From contig JABFVJ010000162.1 in the NCBI GenBank assembly GCA_013362835.1, positions 1 to 7,977 on the forward strand: a stretch of DNA of 7,977 bases. The letters are read 5' to 3'. The notes under the pieces are model-generated. The model was not told the origin of the DNA and made no database searches. It saw only the letters and a program-made list of their open reading frames with translations. Positions 5,687 to 7,977 of the stretch are shown here, in pieces. The stretch comes from Nonomuraea sp. (GTDB taxonomy: Bacteria; Actinomycetota; Actinomycetes; Streptosporangiales; Streptosporangiaceae). Numbering within the stretch: position 1 is the first letter of the stretch; every line of letters begins with the position of its first letter. The translations under genes and the position numbers were made by a program.

Positions 5687-7225
5687 GAGGCCGCAGAGTT
5701 CCGACAGGGACTTGGCGGCGGCGCGCTGGCTGTTGCGGGTCGGGGTCTGCGTCGGGGTGCCGGTCTGCGGCCTGGAGGGGGAGGTCGCCGTGGCGCTCGG
5801 GGACGCGGTGACGTTGGCGGTCTGGGCCTGCCGCGACGTGCGGTCGGAGTCGGCGATCGCCTTCCTCGTCGCGGCGCGGATCTTGACCCAGTCGGGACGG
5901 CCCGAGTAGAACTCCGGCGGCACGAACTGCAGGCTGGTGATCCTGGCGTCCTTGACCTTGAGCGCCAGGTCCGCCAGCGGCTTGACGAGGGGACGCGGGA
6001 TGTTCGTCTGGGCCAGCTTCTTGGCCGCCCCGGCGATCTTGGTGAAGTTCGTCAGGATCACGCCCGGCGTGGCCTGCTGGGCGAACGCGCCGATGACGCA
6101 GCGCTGGCGGCCCATGCGGGAGAAGTCGTCGCTGTTGACGCGGGAGCGGCCGTACCACAGGGCCTGCTCGCCGCTCAGCTTGCGGTAGCCCGCCTTGATC
6201 GTGCCGGCGGTGCCGTAGTGGCCGCCCCACTTGACGTCCTGCTCGACGCGGATCTTCAGGCCGCCGATGGCGTCGACGAGGGCCGCGAAGCCGTACATGT
6301 TGATCAGGGCGTAGTAGTCGATCCTGAGGTTCAGGGTGTAGCCGATGGCGTCCATCAGGGCCCGGGGGCCCTTGTTCTTGCCGCCCATGAGCTGCGGGTT
6401 GTCGTTGGCGTACTGCCAGACCTCGTTGAGCAGGCCGCCGTTGGGCAGCTCGGCCATGTAGCCGTTCGGGAAGTGCTTGTGCAGCGGCGAGGTCGGCGGG
6501 AACCGTACGTGCTGGAGGTTGCGCGGCAGGCTGAACAGGACGGTGTTGCCGGTCCTGGTGTCCACGCTGGCCACCGTCATGCTGTCGGTGCGCACGCCGA
6601 TGCGGTTGCCCGCGGCGTCACCGCCGACCAGCAGGAAGTTCACCCGGGTCTTGCCGTTCCAGGGGTCCTCGGGGTTCTTGATCGGGACCGGGTTGTCCGG
6701 GTCGGGGTGGGACTGGAAGATCGCGTTCACCGCGTCCCGGCCGGTCAGCACGGAGCTGGCCGTCAGCGCGAAGGGCGACATGACGGCCACGCACAGCACG
6801 CCGACGAGGATGCCGGTCACGATCTGGCCCTGCTGGTTCAGGCGGTTGGGGCCGAGCGTCACGTACGAGGTGACGATCACGGCGAACCAGGCCAGCGCGC
6901 ACAGCGACGCGACGGTGATCACCGTGACCATCGCGCCGTCGGTGAGGAAGTTCGTCACGTTGTTCTTGTCGCGGGTCAGGCCGTAGGCCAGGGCCGCGAG
7001 CAGCAGCACCGCGTACGCGCCGACCAGGACCAGCCCGACACGGCGGCGCCCGGCCCGCAGATGCGCGGCGCCGGGCACGAGGGCGGACAGGGCGGTCCAG
7101 CCGAGGATCGAGGCGGTCGTGAGGGGCTTGGCGAAGCGCGGTGCCGTGGGGGGAGCCTTGCGCGGGCGGGGAGCACGCCGTTTGACACCTCCGGGCACGG
7201 TGTCCACCCCATCGCGCTTGCTCAC
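5684..7225 (-). CDS. LytR-CpsA-Psr (LCP) family protein
   Basis: LCP proteins are membrane phosphotransferases that move lipid-linked glycopolymers (teichoic acid, arabinogalactan, capsule) onto peptidoglycan, acting outside the cell. This one has 513 residues. A basic N-terminus is followed by three clear helices (about 63-82, 97-120, 134-157) and a probable weaker one at 36-57, then the LCP domain at about 195-385. Key residues visible are Arg212 and Asp214 in GVRTDSM, Arg235 in FSLPRNL, and the late arginines in YGRSRVNSDDFSRMGRQR (358-375). A Ser/Thr/Pro-rich tail (about 466-500) precedes the C-terminus. Many LCP proteins have a single N-terminal anchor, so the multi-pass start is notable. 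The GTG start at 7225-7223 is supported by AAGGAG (7236-7231) five bases upstream. It is tandem with the zinc peptidase but 134 bases away, with its own likely promoter. Confidence 0.92.
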   Translation of the reverse strand: MSKRDGVDTVPGGVKRRAPRPRKAPPTAPRFAKPLTTASILGWTALSALVPGAAHLRAGRRRVGLVLVGAYAVLLLAALAYGLTRDKNNVTNFLTDGAMVTVITVASLCALAWFAVIVTSYVTLGPNRLNQQGQIVTGILVGVLCVAVMSPFALTASSVLTGRDAVNAIFQSHPDPDNPVPIKNPEDPWNGKTRVNFLLVGGDAAGNRIGVRTDSMTVASVDTRTGNTVLFSLPRNLQHVRFPPTSPLHKHFPNGYMAELPNGGLLNEVWQYANDNPQLMGGKNKGPRALMDAIGYTLNLRIDYYALINMYGFAALVDAIGGLKIRVEQDVKWGGHYGTAGTIKAGYRKLSGEQALWYGRSRVNSDDFSRMGRQRCVIGAFAQQATPGVILTNFTKIAGAAKKLAQTNIPRPLVKPLADLALKVKDARITSLQFVPPEFYSGRPDWVKIRAATRKAIADSDRTSRQAQTANVTASPSATATSPSRPQTGTPTQTPTRNSQRAAAKSLSELCGL

Positions 7226-7230
7226 ACCGG

Positions 7231-7236
7231 CTCCTT
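7231..7236 (-). promoter_or_regulatory. Ribosome binding site of the LCP gene
   Basis: On the - strand AAGGAG stands five bases before the GTG at 7225-7223. It is the best ribosome site in the window and fixes this start although the codon is GTG. Confidence 0.8.
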
Positions 7237-7294
7237 CACACGCCTACCAGGCAAAAATGACGTTTGCCCCCACGTCGGGCACAAGATTGCCAGG

Positions 7295-7300
7295 ATTCTA
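7295..7300 (-). promoter_or_regulatory. Candidate -10 element upstream of LCP gene
   Basis: TAGAAT on the - strand (7300-7295) is a good -10 match, about 70 bases upstream of the LCP start. No convincing -35 lies 16-18 bases further up; TTGTCT is 21 bases away. CCAGG (7290-7294)/CCTGG (7310-7314) flank it as a short inverted repeat that could be an operator. This would let the LCP gene be transcribed independently of the zinc peptidase. Confidence 0.35.
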
Positions 7301-7319
7301 GTCCCCATACCTGGACATC

Positions 7320-7360
7320 AGAGACAAGTCTTCAACATGAGATGAACGCCACGTGTCTCT
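7320..7360. repeat. Inverted repeat at the zinc peptidase stop codon
   Basis: AGAGACA (7320-7326) and TGTCTCT (7354-7360) are perfect 7-bp inverted arms separated by 27 bases. The right arm touches the first base of the peptidase stop codon region (7362-7360). A smaller TTCA/TGAA pair lies inside. It may be a weak terminator for the peptidase transcript or a regulatory site upstream of the LCP promoter. Confidence 0.35.
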
Positions 7361-7977
7361 CAGGAGGTCGTTGAGGACGGCGCCAGCCACGTGTTGCACT
7401 GGTACGTCTTGTCCCTCTCCCACCCCTGCCGGAACCAGCGGTTGTTGTTGGCCGGCGTGCCGTGGTCGCGCGGCCAGCCGGGATAGTCGCCCACCTGCGC
7501 GTAGAACCAGAACAGCCGGCTGCGCATCGACGTCGGCACCGGGTAGGACGAGGCGACCGAGCGCATCCACATGCCGCCGAAGCAGGTGGCCTGCAGCTCC
7601 AGCTTCCTGCTCAGCGCCAGCTTGCCGCTCTTGCTGGAGGAGGCCAGGGTGGTGGACCACCAGGAGTCCATCAGGCCGGTGATGTTCTGGACGTGGTGGC
7701 CGTACTCGTGGGCCATCATGCTGATGATGCCGCCGTGCCAGGAGATGATCTGGCCGTAGCCGCGCGCGTTGCCGTTGCCCCTGGCCATGGCCGAGGTGGA
7801 GGCGTAGATCGTGTTGTTGCGCGGGCAGTAGTACGGCACCATGCTCCCGGCCGAGGGGTAGTCCCCGCACGCGCCCCTGCCGCGCCCGGACGCGATCGCG
7901 TAGCCCGGCGGGCTGAACTGGATGCCCTGCCGCTCCAGGATCGGGCCCCACGCCCGGTCCATGCACCTGCCGGTCTT
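7360..7977 (-). CDS. Neutral zinc metallopeptidase (COG2321/YpfJ-like), N-terminus missing
   Basis: This is the C-terminal part of a zinc-dependent peptidase. The frame stays open to the window edge (Lys-Thr-Gly-Arg-Cys before the Met at 7962), so the start lies beyond 7977; the Met at 7962 is internal. Counting from that Met, the zinc motif HEYGHH is at 85-90, with two His ligands and catalytic Glu86. ELQATCFGG (122-130) supplies the probable third ligand Glu122. Relatives usually show ELQAD at this point, so Thr126 is a small deviation. CMDRAWGPILERQGIQFSPP and the paired cysteines (among them 32, 46, 127 and 189) suit a secreted, disulfide-bonded protein of this family; a signal peptide or N-terminal anchor is expected in the missing part. 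The biological substrate of the family is not known to me. Confidence 0.88.
   Translation of the reverse strand, partial: KTGRCMDRAWGPILERQGIQFSPPGYAIASGRGRGACGDYPSAGSMVPYYCPRNNTIYASTSAMARGNGNARGYGQIISWHGGIISMMAHEYGHHVQNITGLMDSWWSTTLASSSKSGKLALSRKLELQATCFGGMWMRSVASSYPVPTSMRSRLFWFYAQVGDYPGWPRDHGTPANNNRWFRQGWERDKTYQCNTWLAPSSTTS

Noticed and set aside
5585..7345. 586-codon + strand frame opposite the LCP gene
   Set aside because: Composition is that of an antisense shadow. The LCP frame has a strong ribosome site, helices and the conserved Arg/Asp residues.

Overview
The window is very GC-rich (roughly 70%), uses GTG as well as ATG starts, and carries families typical of filamentous actinomycetes: an LCP cell-wall protein, a DrrB-like ABC-2 permease and a secreted-type neutral zinc peptidase. 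The protein flavour suggests an actinobacterium of the Streptosporangiales (Nonomuraea-like), but that placement is inference. There are six protein genes, two of them cut by the window ends. I saw no tRNA, rRNA, CRISPR array, insertion sequence or phage gene.

Layout: (1) bases 1-371, + strand: the 3' end of an ABC-2 drug-efflux-type permease. (2) 385-1743, - strand: a subtilisin-family (S8) protease with an intact Asp/His/Asn/Ser set but no signal peptide. It converges on the permease with a hairpin straddling both stop codons. (3) 1744-1927: a divergent control region containing an 8-8-8 inverted repeat (ATTGCAGG/CCTGCAAT) and a third related half-site. (4) 1928-3964, + strand: a large membrane protein with a spermidine-synthase-like SAM-fold domain between two bundles of about seven helices; the usual catalytic aspartate is Ala. 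(5) 3965-4194: a 230-base leader with a consensus -35 hexamer and several small hairpins. (6) 4195-5529, + strand: an alpha/beta-hydrolase-like protein whose nucleophile elbow has Gly where Ser is expected. (7) 5530-5683: a convergent gap with a very strong 16-bp hairpin and a 10-bp tandem repeat ending at the LCP stop codon. (8) 5684-7225, - strand: a LytR-CpsA-Psr protein with a multi-pass N-terminus. (9) 7226-7359: a short gap with a likely LCP promoter. (10) 7360-7977, - strand: the C-terminal part of a COG2321-type neutral zinc metallopeptidase with HEYGHH.

The most unusual part is the centre. A cytoplasmic-looking subtilase is divergent from a membrane-embedded aminopropyltransferase-like protein that lacks its main catalytic acid, and an apparently nucleophile-less hydrolase homologue follows. 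The shared inverted repeat hints that the protease and the SpeE-like gene are co-regulated. Whether the three genes form a functional unit cannot be decided from this sequence. The right-hand part (LCP plus zinc peptidase) looks like ordinary envelope housekeeping.
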